Position numbers and translations under genes: made by a program
Notes under the pieces: generated by a model
What the model was told of the DNA's origin: nothing
Databases searched by the model: none
What the model saw: only the letters and a program-made list of their open reading frames with translations
Assembly (NCBI GenBank): GCA_035519135.1
Contig: DATIWX010000044.1
Span: 1-64,000 of the forward strand
From: VBDM01 sp035519135
Lineage (GTDB): Bacteria > Pseudomonadota > Gammaproteobacteria > Burkholderiales > SG8-39
Length of the DNA stretch: 64,000 bases
Reading direction: 5' to 3'
Part shown: piece after piece, positions 27,384 through 35,996 of the stretch
Layout of the letters: every line of letters starts with the position of its first letter
How positions within the stretch are numbered: position 1 is the first letter of the stretch

Positions 27384-28960
27384 AGGATCCTGAAGTTCGC
27401 TCCCGAACCGCGGTCCAAGTAGTCGAGACTTGCGCCGTTGGCTGCGCACAATTCGCGCGCTATGTAGAGACCCAGCCCCGTGCCGCTCGCGAAAGTAGTG
27501 AAGAATGGCTCGAACAGTTGCGCCTGCAACGCCTTGGGCACGCCCTCGCCGTCGTCGATCACGTGCAATTCTACGCGATTTGCCCTTCGCAAAGCCGCGA
27601 TGCGGACGCTTCCCGCGCGCTTGCGGCAGTGCCGCCAGGCATTGTGCAGCAGGTTCCAGAGGACCTGGTTGAGATGCGTACGATCGAATTCGACCGTCAC
27701 GTCATCGCCCGCTTCCACGGAGAAACTCTCGCCCGGGATTTGGCCCTCGTTGCGCGCAAATTCCTCGATGAAGGTCAGCAGGTACTGCCGCAGCCGGATG
27801 GGTTCGGGCTGGACTCGGTCCCGCCGCGACAGTTCCAGCACGTCGTGAACCATGCGCTCCAGGCGCCGTGCGTTGTCTCGGATGATTTGCACCATGCGTT
27901 CTTTCTGAGGGCTGCGCTGCTCCTCGTAGAGCAGATCTCCTGCATGGGTAATCGCCGACAGAGGATTGCGGATTTCATGGGCGATACTCGCCGTAAGCCG
28001 GCCCAGGGCGGCCAGCTTGAGTTGCTGAGCCTGCTCCTGCAATTTGGACAGGTCCTCGAGGAATACCAGCGAGAAGGCGCCGCCCGCGACCCCGGCAGAG
28101 ACGAACCGCCCCCGGACCAGACGACCGCTGTCCGCGATTCGCATGTTGACGGTGCTCCCCCCCTGGCCGGCCCGCCACGCCGTCAGCCGTTGGGCGAGTT
28201 CCTCGGAGAAGACTTCCACCTGGCTAAGCTCAGGGACGACCCGGCCGAGTAGATCCGCCGCACGAGGGTTGTGCAGGTGCACGAGTCCGTTCGCGTCGAC
28301 GACGAGCACCCCATCCTGCACATCGCGGATGATCAGTCTGTTGATGCGAAGCTGGTCGGCGAGATCGGCCCCGCGCTGCCGGGCCAACCGCTCGTTCAGT
28401 ATCAGGCGCCGCGCGAGCCGGTTGGTGATCAGCGCCGTCGCGAAATAGCCGATCGACAGCAGGCCGGGCTGCAGGAAATTCCCGGGGCTGGCATCCTCGA
28501 CCAGCACCCAATACGACTGTTCCAGGAGAACCGCGATCGACGCAAGCGCCGCGTAGAACAGCATCAGCCTGCCCCGGCTGACGAGTGCCGCCCCGGCAAG
28601 GGAAATGAGCAGCATCACTCCCAGACCGCTGCGGATGCCGCTCGAGGCGTACATGAGCACAGCGACGGCGAGCACGTCGGTGGCGACATGCAGCGTCAGC
28701 TGAAGGTTGAAATACGCCGGTGCCTTGCGCAGCGTGGCATGAAAGGCCACCGCGAGCGCCAGGTAGGCAAGGCTCGCGTATCGGAACGTTCGCAGATCGT
28801 GGTTGCCGAGGCTGAGCGCGTCTCCGAAGATCAGCACCAAGAGGAGGAATAGGGCGGCTACCGCGATGCGGTAGAAGTTGAAGTATTTGAGCGAAACCCA
28901 GAACGAGTCCGCGACCGCACCCTGCTGCGGGGGCCACAAGGCAAGTGCGGGGCTCGACAC
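27368..28960 (-). CDS. pilS: Membrane sensor histidine kinase PilS
   Basis: A 530-residue kinase. Six hydrophobic segments in the first 190 residues form the membrane sensor. A PAS domain follows (IIRDVQDGVLVVDANG), then the dimerisation domain with the phosphorylated histidine in ASIAHEIRNPLSAI. The ATPase has NLLHNAWRH (N box), DDGEGVP (G1) and GTGLGLYIA (G2). The GTG at 28960 is preceded by GAGGAA and lies 8 nt after the PP0621 gene stop. In Pseudomonas, PilS senses pilin in the membrane. Confidence 0.92.
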   Translation of the reverse strand: MSSPALALWPPQQGAVADSFWVSLKYFNFYRIAVAALFLLLVLIFGDALSLGNHDLRTFRYASLAYLALAVAFHATLRKAPAYFNLQLTLHVATDVLAVAVLMYASSGIRSGLGVMLLISLAGAALVSRGRLMLFYAALASIAVLLEQSYWVLVEDASPGNFLQPGLLSIGYFATALITNRLARRLILNERLARQRGADLADQLRINRLIIRDVQDGVLVVDANGLVHLHNPRAADLLGRVVPELSQVEVFSEELAQRLTAWRAGQGGSTVNMRIADSGRLVRGRFVSAGVAGGAFSLVFLEDLSKLQEQAQQLKLAALGRLTASIAHEIRNPLSAITHAGDLLYEEQRSPQKERMVQIIRDNARRLERMVHDVLELSRRDRVQPEPIRLRQYLLTFIEEFARNEGQIPGESFSVEAGDDVTVEFDRTHLNQVLWNLLHNAWRHCRKRAGSVRIAALRRANRVELHVIDDGEGVPKALQAQLFEPFFTTFASGTGLGLYIARELCAANGASLDYLDRGSGANFRILWQEP

Positions 28961-28968
28961 GAACTTCC

Positions 28969-29184
28969 TCAGCCGGAACCGGCCCGGCGATGCTCTTCGC
29001 TGCAATAGAAGCGGCCGCCGCCTTCCAGCGCCTCGCTGCGCGGAACGTTGACCCCGCAGTGCGCGCAAGGAACCATGGATTCGCTCGTGGGCGGCGCGGA
29101 GGGTTTGCTGCGCTTGCGCGCGTAGCCGCTCACGAGGAAGTAGACGACGACTGCGGCGACGACGAGAAGTAGGAGCTTGCTCAC
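28969..29184 (-). CDS. PP0621 family membrane-anchored zinc-ribbon protein
   Basis: A 71-residue protein. Residues 3-20 form one membrane helix. The rest is cytoplasmic by charge, with four candidate metal ligands in MVPCAHCGVNVPRSEA and RFYCSEEHRR. This is the PP0621 pattern, regularly found upstream of pilS in betaproteobacteria. Its role is unknown. The tight spacing (8 nt to pilS) suggests that it is made with the kinase. Confidence 0.85.
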   Translation of the reverse strand: MSKLLLLVVAAVVVYFLVSGYARKRSKPSAPPTSESMVPCAHCGVNVPRSEALEGGGRFYCSEEHRRAGSG

Positions 29185-29251
29185 GCTGAGCGGCTATTAT
29201 ACTTGCGCTACAGGGAGTCTAGAATCGCCCCTTCGACACACGGGAGCCGCC

Positions 29252-29989
29252 ATGAACCGATTCGTTGCGACGCGCACCTTTGCATTCCTGATCGGGCTCA
29301 CCCTTGCCGCACCCGCGGTCCACGCGCTCACGCTCGTGACGGAGGAGAACCCCCCGTTCAATTACACGGAGCAGGGAAAAGTGGTCGGCATGTCAACCGA
29401 GATCGTGGTCGAGCTCGGCAAGCTCAGCGGTGTCTCTCTGCAGATCCAATCCATGCCCTGGGAACAGGCCTATCTTGCCGCGCAGCGCGACAAGGAGACC
29501 TGCATCTACTCGACCGTGCGCCTCGAAAATCGCGAGCGGCTCTTCACATGGATCGGGCCGATTGCGACGAATCAGTGGGTGCTGATCGGCAAGAGCGACT
29601 TCGCCGGCGTAAAGACCGTGGAAGACGCGCGAAAATTCCGCGTAGGCGTGGTCGCCAGGGACGCCAAGATCGAGTTCCTCATGAGCAAGGGCGTCACCGA
29701 CCTGCGCGAGGTGAGCGAGGACCGCCTCAACCCGCCGCGGCTGGTGCTGGGCCGGGATGATCCCAACCGCATCGACCTGTGGGCCACCAGCGCCTACGGT
29801 GCGCGGCAGACCGCGGCGCGCGCGAAGGTCAAGGACCTGAAGATGGTCCTCAACCTGACCAAGATACCTCTTTACCTCGCTTGCGGCCGGAACACCTCGC
29901 CGGAGACCGTGCGGGCCCTCGGCCAGGCATTCGATCGAGCCAGCAAGGACGGCACGCTCAAACGAATCACCGGCAAGTACGATTTCTGA
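29252..29989 (+). CDS. Periplasmic substrate-binding protein (SBP_bac_3 type)
   Basis: A 245-residue protein with a signal peptide of about 25 residues (cleavage after VHA). The mature part starts LTLVTEENPPFNYTEQGKVVG, the usual start of family 3 solute-binding proteins, and has WEQAYLAAQRDKETCIYST and the lobe-2 pattern RVGVVARDA. No ABC permease or ATPase lies nearby, so it may be an orphan binding protein or a sensor part. Two cysteines (near 92 and 219) could form a disulfide. GGGAG precedes the ATG. Confidence 0.85.
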   Translation: MNRFVATRTFAFLIGLTLAAPAVHALTLVTEENPPFNYTEQGKVVGMSTEIVVELGKLSGVSLQIQSMPWEQAYLAAQRDKETCIYSTVRLENRERLFTWIGPIATNQWVLIGKSDFAGVKTVEDARKFRVGVVARDAKIEFLMSKGVTDLREVSEDRLNPPRLVLGRDDPNRIDLWATSAYGARQTAARAKVKDLKMVLNLTKIPLYLACGRNTSPETVRALGQAFDRASKDGTLKRITGKYDF

Positions 29990-29991
29990 GA

Positions 29992-30068
29992 TGGTCGGGG
30001 TGACTGGATTCGAACCAGCGACTCCTGCGTCCCGAACGCAGTACTCTACCAGGCTGAGCTACACCCCG
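29992..30068 (-). tRNA. tRNA-Pro (anticodon CGG)
   Basis: A 77-nt cloverleaf on the minus strand. The acceptor arms are CGGGGTG and CACCCCG. The D arm carries AGCTCAGCCTGGTAGAG and the T arm carries GGTTCGAATCC. The anticodon stem CTGCG/CGCAG encloses the loop TTCGGGA, which gives anticodon CGG for codon CCG. CCA is encoded. Its 3' end lies 2 nt from the stop codon of the convergent binding-protein gene. No integrase or repeated 3' end is seen near it. Confidence 0.97.
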
Positions 30069-30112
30069 AACCGGATTGGAAAACGCGCGGAGGAAGAAGC
30101 GCCTCGGGAAAC

Positions 30113-31126
30113 TCAGTAGTCGCGCTCGACCGCGAAGGTCGCCAATTCTAGCAAAGAATCGCGATAGCTTGAATTCGGCAGAGCCGCTATGGATTCGCTC
30201 GCGATCCGGGCCTCGTTCTTGGCCTTGGCTCTCACGTAGTCGAGGGCGCCCGTGACGTGGATCGCGTCGAGGACTGCGCCGAACTCTTCCCCGCCACCGC
30301 GCTCGATTGCCGAGCGAACGAGCGCCGCCTGCTCGGGGGAGCCGCGCTGCATCACGTGGATCAGGGGGAGGGTCGGCTTGCCCTCCTTCAGGTCGTCACC
30401 GAGGTTCTTGCCCGTGTGGCCCGCGTCCCCGGAGTAGTCGAGCACGTCGTCGATCAGCTGAAAGGCGGTTCCCAGGTGCATGCCGTAGCGCGCCAGGCCG
30501 GCCTCCACCTCGGCATTCGCGCCGCCCAGTATCGCGCCCAGCTGCGCCGCCGCCTCGAAGAGCTTTGCGGTCTTGCGTCGTATCACCTCGAGGTAGGCGG
30601 CCTCGCCGATCGCGCAGTTGTGGGCATTCATGAGCTGCAGGACTTCACCCTCGGCGATGGCATTGGTCGCGTTGGCCAGGACCTCCATCACCCGCATGTT
30701 CCGCACGCCCACCATGATCTGGAAGGCCCGGGAGTACAGAAAATCCCCCACGAGCACGCTCGCGGCATCGCCGAACTCGGCGTTGGCCGTCTTGCGCCCG
30801 CGCCGCAGCTCGGATTCATCGACGACGTCGTCGTGCAGCAGTGTCGCGGTGTGGATGAATTCGACCACGGCTGCGAGCTCCACGTGCTGCTCCCCCTTGT
30901 AACCGGTAGCCCCGGCGGCGAGGAAGACCAATGCCGGGCGCAGGCGCTTGCCGCCGCCGGCAATGATGTACTCGGCGATCTGACGGATGAGCACGACATC
31001 CGACTCGAGCCGGCGCCGGATCATGGCATCCACCGCCTGCATGTCCGCGGCGATAAGATTACGGAGAAGTTCGGGTTGCAATGGGGTAAGACGGAAAGGC
31101 CCAAAGCGGGCCGAGCAGCATAGCAT
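30113..31126 (-). CDS. ispB: Octaprenyl diphosphate synthase
   Basis: Makes the polyprenyl chain of ubiquinone from FPP and IPP. The first aspartate-rich motif is LLHDDVVDES and the second is QLIDDVLDYSGD. GGGKRLRPALVFLA and GEVLQLMNAHN are also conserved. The start is uncertain. The ATG at 31126 gives 337 residues, without a clear ribosome site. A TTG at 31081 would give 322 residues, close to E. coli IspB (323). The region upstream overlaps the divergent rplU promoter. Confidence 0.93.
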   Translation of the reverse strand: MLCCSARFGPFRLTPLQPELLRNLIAADMQAVDAMIRRRLESDVVLIRQIAEYIIAGGGKRLRPALVFLAAGATGYKGEQHVELAAVVEFIHTATLLHDDVVDESELRRGRKTANAEFGDAASVLVGDFLYSRAFQIMVGVRNMRVMEVLANATNAIAEGEVLQLMNAHNCAIGEAAYLEVIRRKTAKLFEAAAQLGAILGGANAEVEAGLARYGMHLGTAFQLIDDVLDYSGDAGHTGKNLGDDLKEGKPTLPLIHVMQRGSPEQAALVRSAIERGGGEEFGAVLDAIHVTGALDYVRAKAKNEARIASESIAALPNSSYRDSLLELATFAVERDY

Positions 31127-31133
31127 AATTATT

Positions 31134-31163
31134 TTGACCGTACCTGCTAAACGCATGTATAAT
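31134..31163 (+). promoter_or_regulatory. Sigma-70 promoter of rplU-rpmA
   Basis: TTGACC (31134-31139), an 18-nt spacer and a perfect TATAAT (31158-31163) lie 37 nt before the rplU start. This is the best housekeeping promoter in the window. It overlaps the candidate 5' end of ispB on the other strand. Confidence 0.85.
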
Positions 31164-31200
31164 TGCGCGTTTTTCCCAATGCAGCGACTTGGAGATCAGC

Positions 31201-31515
31201 ATGTACGCGGTGGTTAGAACCGGGGGCAAGCAGTACCGCGTTTCCACGGGTGAGAAACTCAGGATCGAAAAGCTCGCCGCCGAGGTGGGTAGCGAGCTGG
31301 TGCTCGGCGAGGTGCTGCTCGTCGCTGAAGGTCAGGCGCTGAAGGTCGGCACACCTGTCGTGAAGGGCGCGTCGGTCAAGGCCAAGGTCCTCGCGCACGG
31401 CCTCGCCGATAAAGTGATGATATTCAAGATGCGCCGGCGCAAGAACTCGAAGCGGCTCCGCGGCCACCGTCAGGCCTACACCGAGATCGAAGTGACCGGG
31501 ATCGCTCAACCCTAG
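31201..31515 (+). CDS. rplU: 50S ribosomal protein L21
   Basis: A 104-residue ribosomal protein with the conserved start MYAVVRTGGKQYRV and the basic segment FKMRRRKNSKRLRGHRQ that binds 23S rRNA. I chose the ATG at 31201 because the family starts MYAVV; an in-frame start 12 nt upstream would add MEIS. It is followed by rpmA, the usual order. Confidence 0.98.
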   Translation: MYAVVRTGGKQYRVSTGEKLRIEKLAAEVGSELVLGEVLLVAEGQALKVGTPVVKGASVKAKVLAHGLADKVMIFKMRRRKNSKRLRGHRQAYTEIEVTGIAQP

Positions 31516-31544
31516 CCCGACGACGGCGCAGAGAAAGGCAAGAC

Positions 31545-31802
31545 ATGGCACACAAGAAGGCAGGCGGCAGTTCCCGCAACGGGCGCGACTCGCAATCCAA
31601 GCGCCTGGGCGTCAAGAGCTTCGGCGGGCAGCTCGTCGCCGCCGGCAGCATCATCATCCGGCAACGCGGAACCCGCGTTCACCCGGGTGACAACGTCGGC
31701 ATGGGGAAAGACCACACGCTCTACGCGAAGGTAGACGGCAGAATCCAGTTCAAGTTCAAGGGCCCGGCCCGCAGGCAGACCGTCAGCGTGGTGCCGGCTT
31801 AA
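31545..31802 (+). CDS. rpmA: 50S ribosomal protein L27
   Basis: An 85-residue ribosomal protein with the family start MAHKKAGGSSRNGRDSQSKR and GSIIIRQRGTRVHPGDNVG. There is no N-terminal extension, so the Firmicutes-type processing does not apply. An intrinsic terminator begins 24 nt after the stop. Confidence 0.98.
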   Translation: MAHKKAGGSSRNGRDSQSKRLGVKSFGGQLVAAGSIIIRQRGTRVHPGDNVGMGKDHTLYAKVDGRIQFKFKGPARRQTVSVVPA

Positions 31803-31825
31803 CAAGACAAGACTCCTCTCCCAAG

Positions 31826-31856
31826 AAAAGCCCTATCCATGCGATAGGGCTTTTTT
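31826..31856 (+). terminator. Intrinsic terminator between rpmA and obgE
   Basis: A 12-bp stem (AAAAGCCCTATC / GATAGGGCTTTT) with a 5-nt loop CATGC and six T residues. It ends 6-9 nt before the obgE start codon, so it can both end the ribosomal transcript and limit expression of obgE. Confidence 0.92.
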
Positions 31857-31865
31857 GTTTCCATG

Positions 31866-32885
31866 ATGAAATTCATCGACGAAGCCCACATAGAGGTCCA
31901 CGCCGGAAAGGGCGGGGACGGAGCGGTGAGCTTCCGCCGCGAGAAATACGTTCCCCGCGGGGGGCCGGACGGCGGCGACGGCGGCCGTGGCGGAAGCGTG
32001 CTCGCCGTAGCCGATCGCAACATCAACACGCTCGTCGAGTACCGGTTCGCGCGCATCCATCGGGCGCGCGACGGCGAACGGGGCGGCGGGCGCCAGTGCA
32101 GCGGCAAGAGCGCGGAGGACGTGGTGTTGCGCATGCCGGCGGGCACGGTCATCACCGACGCCCGTACCGGGGAGACACTCGCCGACCTCGCCGAGCACGA
32201 GCAAACTGCCGTGCTCGCCCAGGGTGGCCGGGGCGGCCTGGGTAACGTCAACTTCAAGTCGAGCACGAACCGCGCTCCCCGCCAGTCCACCCCCGGCGCG
32301 CCGGGGGAGCACCGCGCGCTCAATCTCGAGCTCAAGGTGCTCGCGGATGTCGGCCTGCTGGGGCTCCCGAACGCCGGAAAATCAAGCTTCATCCGTGCGG
32401 TCTCGGCCGCGCGTCCCAAGGTCGCCGACTACCCCTTTACCACTTTGCACCCGCACCTCGGCGTGGTTCGGGTCGGCATCGACCGCAGCTTCGTGATCGC
32501 CGATATCCCCGGCCTGATCGAAGGCGCAGCAGAAGGCGCCGGGCTGGGGCACCAGTTTCTCCGGCATCTGGCGCGCACCCGGCTGCTCCTGCACATCGTC
32601 GACATCGCACCCGTCGAGGACGGCGCCGACCCGACCCGCGACGCCCGCGCGATCATCGCCGAGCTGAAGAAATTCGATCCCGCGCTCCACCGGAAGCCGC
32701 GCTGGCTGGTGTTCAACAAAATGGATATGCTGCCCGGCGAACAGCGCGACGCGGCCGTGGGAGACGTGGTACGCAGACTGCGCTGGCGCGGCCCGAGGTT
32801 CCGCATCTCCGCGCTTACCGGCGAGGGCTGCAGGGAACTCACGCAATCCGTGATGAAGTTTCTCGAGACCGGTGACACGGCATGA
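31866..32885 (+). CDS. obgE: GTPase ObgE/CgtA
   Basis: A 339-residue GTPase that acts in 50S assembly and stress control. Residues 1-158 form the glycine-rich Obg domain (GGDGAVSFRREKYVPRGGPDGG region). The G domain has G1 GLPNAGKS at 166-173, G3 DIPGLIEGA, G4 FNKMDM and G5 ISALTGEG. The C-terminal extension is short. The conserved MKFIDEA start is at 31866; the ATG at 31863 is also possible. No ribosome site is visible because the rpmA terminator abuts the start. The stop overlaps the proB ATG. Confidence 0.97.
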   Translation: MKFIDEAHIEVHAGKGGDGAVSFRREKYVPRGGPDGGDGGRGGSVLAVADRNINTLVEYRFARIHRARDGERGGGRQCSGKSAEDVVLRMPAGTVITDARTGETLADLAEHEQTAVLAQGGRGGLGNVNFKSSTNRAPRQSTPGAPGEHRALNLELKVLADVGLLGLPNAGKSSFIRAVSAARPKVADYPFTTLHPHLGVVRVGIDRSFVIADIPGLIEGAAEGAGLGHQFLRHLARTRLLLHIVDIAPVEDGADPTRDARAIIAELKKFDPALHRKPRWLVFNKMDMLPGEQRDAAVGDVVRRLRWRGPRFRISALTGEGCRELTQSVMKFLETGDTA

Positions 32886-33988
32886 GCGGAGCGAAGCGTT
32901 TCGTCGTCAAAGTCGGCAGCACGCTCGTCACCAATCGCGGCGCGGGACTCGACGCGTCTGCGATCGCGCGCTGGGCAAGCCAGGTCGCTAGACTGCGCCA
33001 GTCCGGCAAGGAGATCGTCCTCGTTTCGAGCGGGGCCATCGCCGAGGGGATGCAGCGCCTCGGATGGACGCGCCGCCCGATCGCCATGCACGAGCTCCAG
33101 GCCGCCGCCGCGGTCGGACAGATGGGGCTCGTGCAGGTATACGAGTCCTGCTTCCGCGAGCATGGCCTGCGTACGGCGCAGGTATTGCTCACCCATGCCG
33201 ACCTCGCCGACCGGCAACGCTATCTGAACGCCCGATCCACCTTGCTGACCCTGCTCGGGCTCGGAATCATTCCCGTGATCAACGAGAACGACACCGTCGT
33301 CACGGACGAGATCCGGTTCGGCGACAACGACACGCTCGCGGCGCTGGTGACGAACCTCGTCGAAGCCGACTGTCTGATCATCCTGACCGACCAGCAGGGA
33401 TTGCATACCGAGGACCCGCGGCTCAACCCGCAAGCCACCCTGATCAAGGAGGCGCAAGCCGGCGAAGCACGTCTCGAACAGCTGGCCGGCGGCACGGGAT
33501 CGGCCATCGCCAGGGGGGGCATGCTCACGAAAGTGCTCGCCGCCAAGCGCGCGGCGCGTTCCGGGGCGCGGACGGTAATCGCGTCTGGCAGCGAGCCCGA
33601 TGTCTTGCTGAGGCTCGCGGCTGGAGAGGAGATTGGCACCCTGCTGTCCCCTCAAACTACTCCGCTTGCCGCGCGCAAGCAGTGGCTCGCGGACCACCTG
33701 CAGGTCGCCGGAACGCTCAGTCTTGATGCTGGCGCCTCAAGGGCGCTCCGGTCAGGAGGCAAGAGTCTCCTGCCGGTCGGCGTCAAGAACGTCCAGGGCG
33801 AATTCGAGCGGGGCGCGGTGGTTGCCTGCCTCTCACCCGACGGCGTCGAGGTGGCGCGTGGCCTGGTCAACTACAACGCGCTGGAGACGCGCCGCATCGC
33901 GGGACGGGCGTCAAGCGAGATCGAAGCGATCCTCGGCTACGTCGACGAGCCGGAACTGATTCACCGCGACAATCTCGTGGTTCTTTGA
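32882..33988 (+). CDS. proB: Glutamate 5-kinase
   Basis: First enzyme of proline synthesis, phosphorylating glutamate. The 368 residues comprise the amino acid kinase domain (VVKVGSTLVTNRG, VSSGAIAEGM, NENDTVVTDEIRFGDNDTLAA) and the C-terminal PUA domain (from about 275). It overlaps obgE by ATGA, the usual obg-proB pair of betaproteobacteria. No proA is in the window. The convergent DUF3501 gene ends 29 nt away. Confidence 0.97.
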   Translation: MSGAKRFVVKVGSTLVTNRGAGLDASAIARWASQVARLRQSGKEIVLVSSGAIAEGMQRLGWTRRPIAMHELQAAAAVGQMGLVQVYESCFREHGLRTAQVLLTHADLADRQRYLNARSTLLTLLGLGIIPVINENDTVVTDEIRFGDNDTLAALVTNLVEADCLIILTDQQGLHTEDPRLNPQATLIKEAQAGEARLEQLAGGTGSAIARGGMLTKVLAAKRAARSGARTVIASGSEPDVLLRLAAGEEIGTLLSPQTTPLAARKQWLADHLQVAGTLSLDAGASRALRSGGKSLLPVGVKNVQGEFERGAVVACLSPDGVEVARGLVNYNALETRRIAGRASSEIEAILGYVDEPELIHRDNLVVL

Positions 33989-34017
33989 CGCGGCTTTCTG
34001 GAACGGTTCCCGGCGGG

Positions 34018-34599
34018 TCACGCCAGGTCCTTGACCAGGGAATTCCGCACCGCCGGTCCTACCTCCACTGTGGCCGCGTAGCGCGGATGATCGATCCCCA
34101 TCGCAAGTGAAGCGCCGTTCTTGAGCGCCTTCGCCATTTCCTCGGACAGGTCGAAGCGCAGAAAATGTACCGACGAAGTCTTCTCCTCGTTCTCCCTGTC
34201 CAGATCTTCGTCGGCGATCGCCCACACGCGCTCGTGACCTCTTACTTGCACCCACGCCTTGTCTTCGATACCGATCAGATCCTCGAGCTTCTTGCGCCGC
34301 TCTTCGGGGTCAGCATACTCGACCATCAGGGTGGCCTTGAAATTGCGGCCGTCGGGGACGAGCGGATTATAGGCATCGAGCTCCTCCTGTATGCCCCGCT
34401 CCTCGAAGATCCGCTCGACGCGCAGCATCTCCTGCACCTGGTAGCGGATCGTGAGTTCGTCCTCGAACAAGAGGGTGACGTGCTCGCCCAGGGGAACGCT
34501 GCGGTCCTTCTTGTGCGCCATCACTCTTGCGCGGAACTGCGGCCGCTCGCGCGCGTAGGTTTCAAGGGACATCAGGCTTGCACGGTCGATTCTCGGCAT
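34018..34599 (-). CDS. DUF3501 family protein
   Basis: A 193-residue soluble protein. The N-terminal helix (MPRIDRASLMSLETYARERPQFRARV) and the segments LFEDELTIRYQVQEMLRVERIF and LDAYNPLVPDGRNFKATLMVEY are the DUF3501 pattern. It is rich in Glu, with no cysteine, no signal peptide and no membrane segment. The function is unknown. It is the last gene of a three-gene cluster with a CCG-domain Fe-S protein and a rubrerythrin, a grouping I know from many Proteobacteria, which points to a redox or peroxide-related role. Confidence 0.85.
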   Translation of the reverse strand: MPRIDRASLMSLETYARERPQFRARVMAHKKDRSVPLGEHVTLLFEDELTIRYQVQEMLRVERIFEERGIQEELDAYNPLVPDGRNFKATLMVEYADPEERRKKLEDLIGIEDKAWVQVRGHERVWAIADEDLDRENEEKTSSVHFLRFDLSEEMAKALKNGASLAMGIDHPRYAATVEVGPAVRNSLVKDLA

Positions 34600-34622
34600 T
34601 GCAGATACGTCGGCTATCGGGT

Positions 34623-35951
34623 TCAAATTGAATAGGCTTTGCGAAGCAGCGAGAGGGGGTGCGTCCTCTGCGCCCTGGTCTCTCCCATCCCCTGCTCGAT
34701 GTGACGGGCGGCGATGGGGCAATCGGAGGTGATGTGGTCGGGCTCGCCGTCGGCCATCTGGCGGAACACAGGCCGGCCGATTTTCATCGAGCTCTCGTAG
34801 TACTCGGACTTGACGCCCCAGGTCCCGTCGTGGCCTGAGCAACGCTCCACGGTATTCAGGGTCGTCCCCGGCACGAGTTGCAGCGCCTCGCGTGTCTTCT
34901 GGCCCATGTTCTGGACCCGGGTGTGGCAGGGCACGTGGTAGGACACCTTGCCGAGGCCCGTCTTGAAATCGGTCTTGAGCAGGCCGTCGCGATGGCGCAG
35001 GACGAAGTACTCGAACGGGTCGAACATGGCTTCGCTCACGGCCTTGACTTCGGCGTCTTCGGGAAACAGCAGCGGCAGCTCGCTCTTGAACATCAGGGTG
35101 CACGACGGCACTGCAGTGACGATTGCGTAACCCTCGCGCGCAAGCTTTGCGAGCGGAGGAATGTTCAGGGACTTGAGGCGCTCGACTGCCTCAAGATCGC
35201 CCAGCTCGAGCTTGGGCATGCCGCAGCAGGCTTCCTTCTCGACGATCGTGTAGGGGATCTCGTTGTGGTCAAGAAGTGCGAGCAGATCGTGGCCTATGCC
35301 GGGCTCGTTGTAGTTCACGTAGCAGGTCGCGAATACCGCCACCTTGCCTGGCGTGCGCCCCCCATCCTTCACTGCATGCGCCTCGCCCGAAACCGCCTGC
35401 CCGCGGAAGGTGCCGGAGCTGTAAGGCGGCAGCCGGCGCTCGCGGTGGACGCCGATCGCCTTCTCCATCAGTGAGCGTGCGCCCGAGTTCCGGTTTACGG
35501 CATTCACCACCTGCGCCACTACGGGGATCGACGCGAGCTTGCCGATCGCATCGGTCGAGGAAAGCAGCCGGTCCCGAAAGCGAGTCTCCTTCTTTTGGAA
35601 TTTGACCGCCTTGGCCCGGAGCATGAGGTGCGGAAAATCGACATTCCACGGGTGCGGCGGCACGTAGGGGCACTTGGTCATGTAGCACATGTCGCACAGG
35701 TAGCACTGATCCACGACCTTCCAGAACTCCTCTTTCGGCACTCCGTCGACTTCGAGCGTCGCGCTGGCATCGACGAGGTCGAACAACGTGGGAAATGCCG
35801 TACACAGGTTCACACAACGCCTGCACCCGTGGCAGATATCGAACGTCCGCTCTAGCTCGGCCAGGAGCTTTGCTTCGTCGTGGAAATCCGCCGAGCGCCA
35901 GGCGACGGGATGTCGGGTCGGAGCCTCGAGGCTCCCTTCACGGACGGTCAT
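34623..35951 (-). CDS. CCG-domain Fe-S oxidoreductase (GlpC/HdrD-like)
   Basis: A 442-residue protein. Two 4Fe-4S clusters are expected from CHGCRRCVNLC and CYLCDMCYMTKCP in the first 110 residues. Two CCG domains follow: one with CYVNYNEPG and EACCGMPKLELGD, and one with CHTRVQNMG and ERCSGHDGTWG. This is the layout of GlpC and heterodisulfide reductase subunits that hand electrons from a flavoprotein to the quinone pool. No GlpA or GlpB partner is nearby, so its partner is likely the rubrerythrin or DUF3501 protein next to it. The DUF3501 gene follows at 23 nt. Confidence 0.88.
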   Translation of the reverse strand: MTVREGSLEAPTRHPVAWRSADFHDEAKLLAELERTFDICHGCRRCVNLCTAFPTLFDLVDASATLEVDGVPKEEFWKVVDQCYLCDMCYMTKCPYVPPHPWNVDFPHLMLRAKAVKFQKKETRFRDRLLSSTDAIGKLASIPVVAQVVNAVNRNSGARSLMEKAIGVHRERRLPPYSSGTFRGQAVSGEAHAVKDGGRTPGKVAVFATCYVNYNEPGIGHDLLALLDHNEIPYTIVEKEACCGMPKLELGDLEAVERLKSLNIPPLAKLAREGYAIVTAVPSCTLMFKSELPLLFPEDAEVKAVSEAMFDPFEYFVLRHRDGLLKTDFKTGLGKVSYHVPCHTRVQNMGQKTREALQLVPGTTLNTVERCSGHDGTWGVKSEYYESSMKIGRPVFRQMADGEPDHITSDCPIAARHIEQGMGETRAQRTHPLSLLRKAYSI

Positions 35952-35996
35952 AGGAAGGTGGTGGCCCGCACCGGGACGCGCTCCCGGCTCGCGGAA

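Noticed and set aside
29992..30068. Attachment site of a mobile element at tRNA-Pro
   Set aside because: No integrase gene, no repeat of the tRNA 3' end and no change of base composition nearby.
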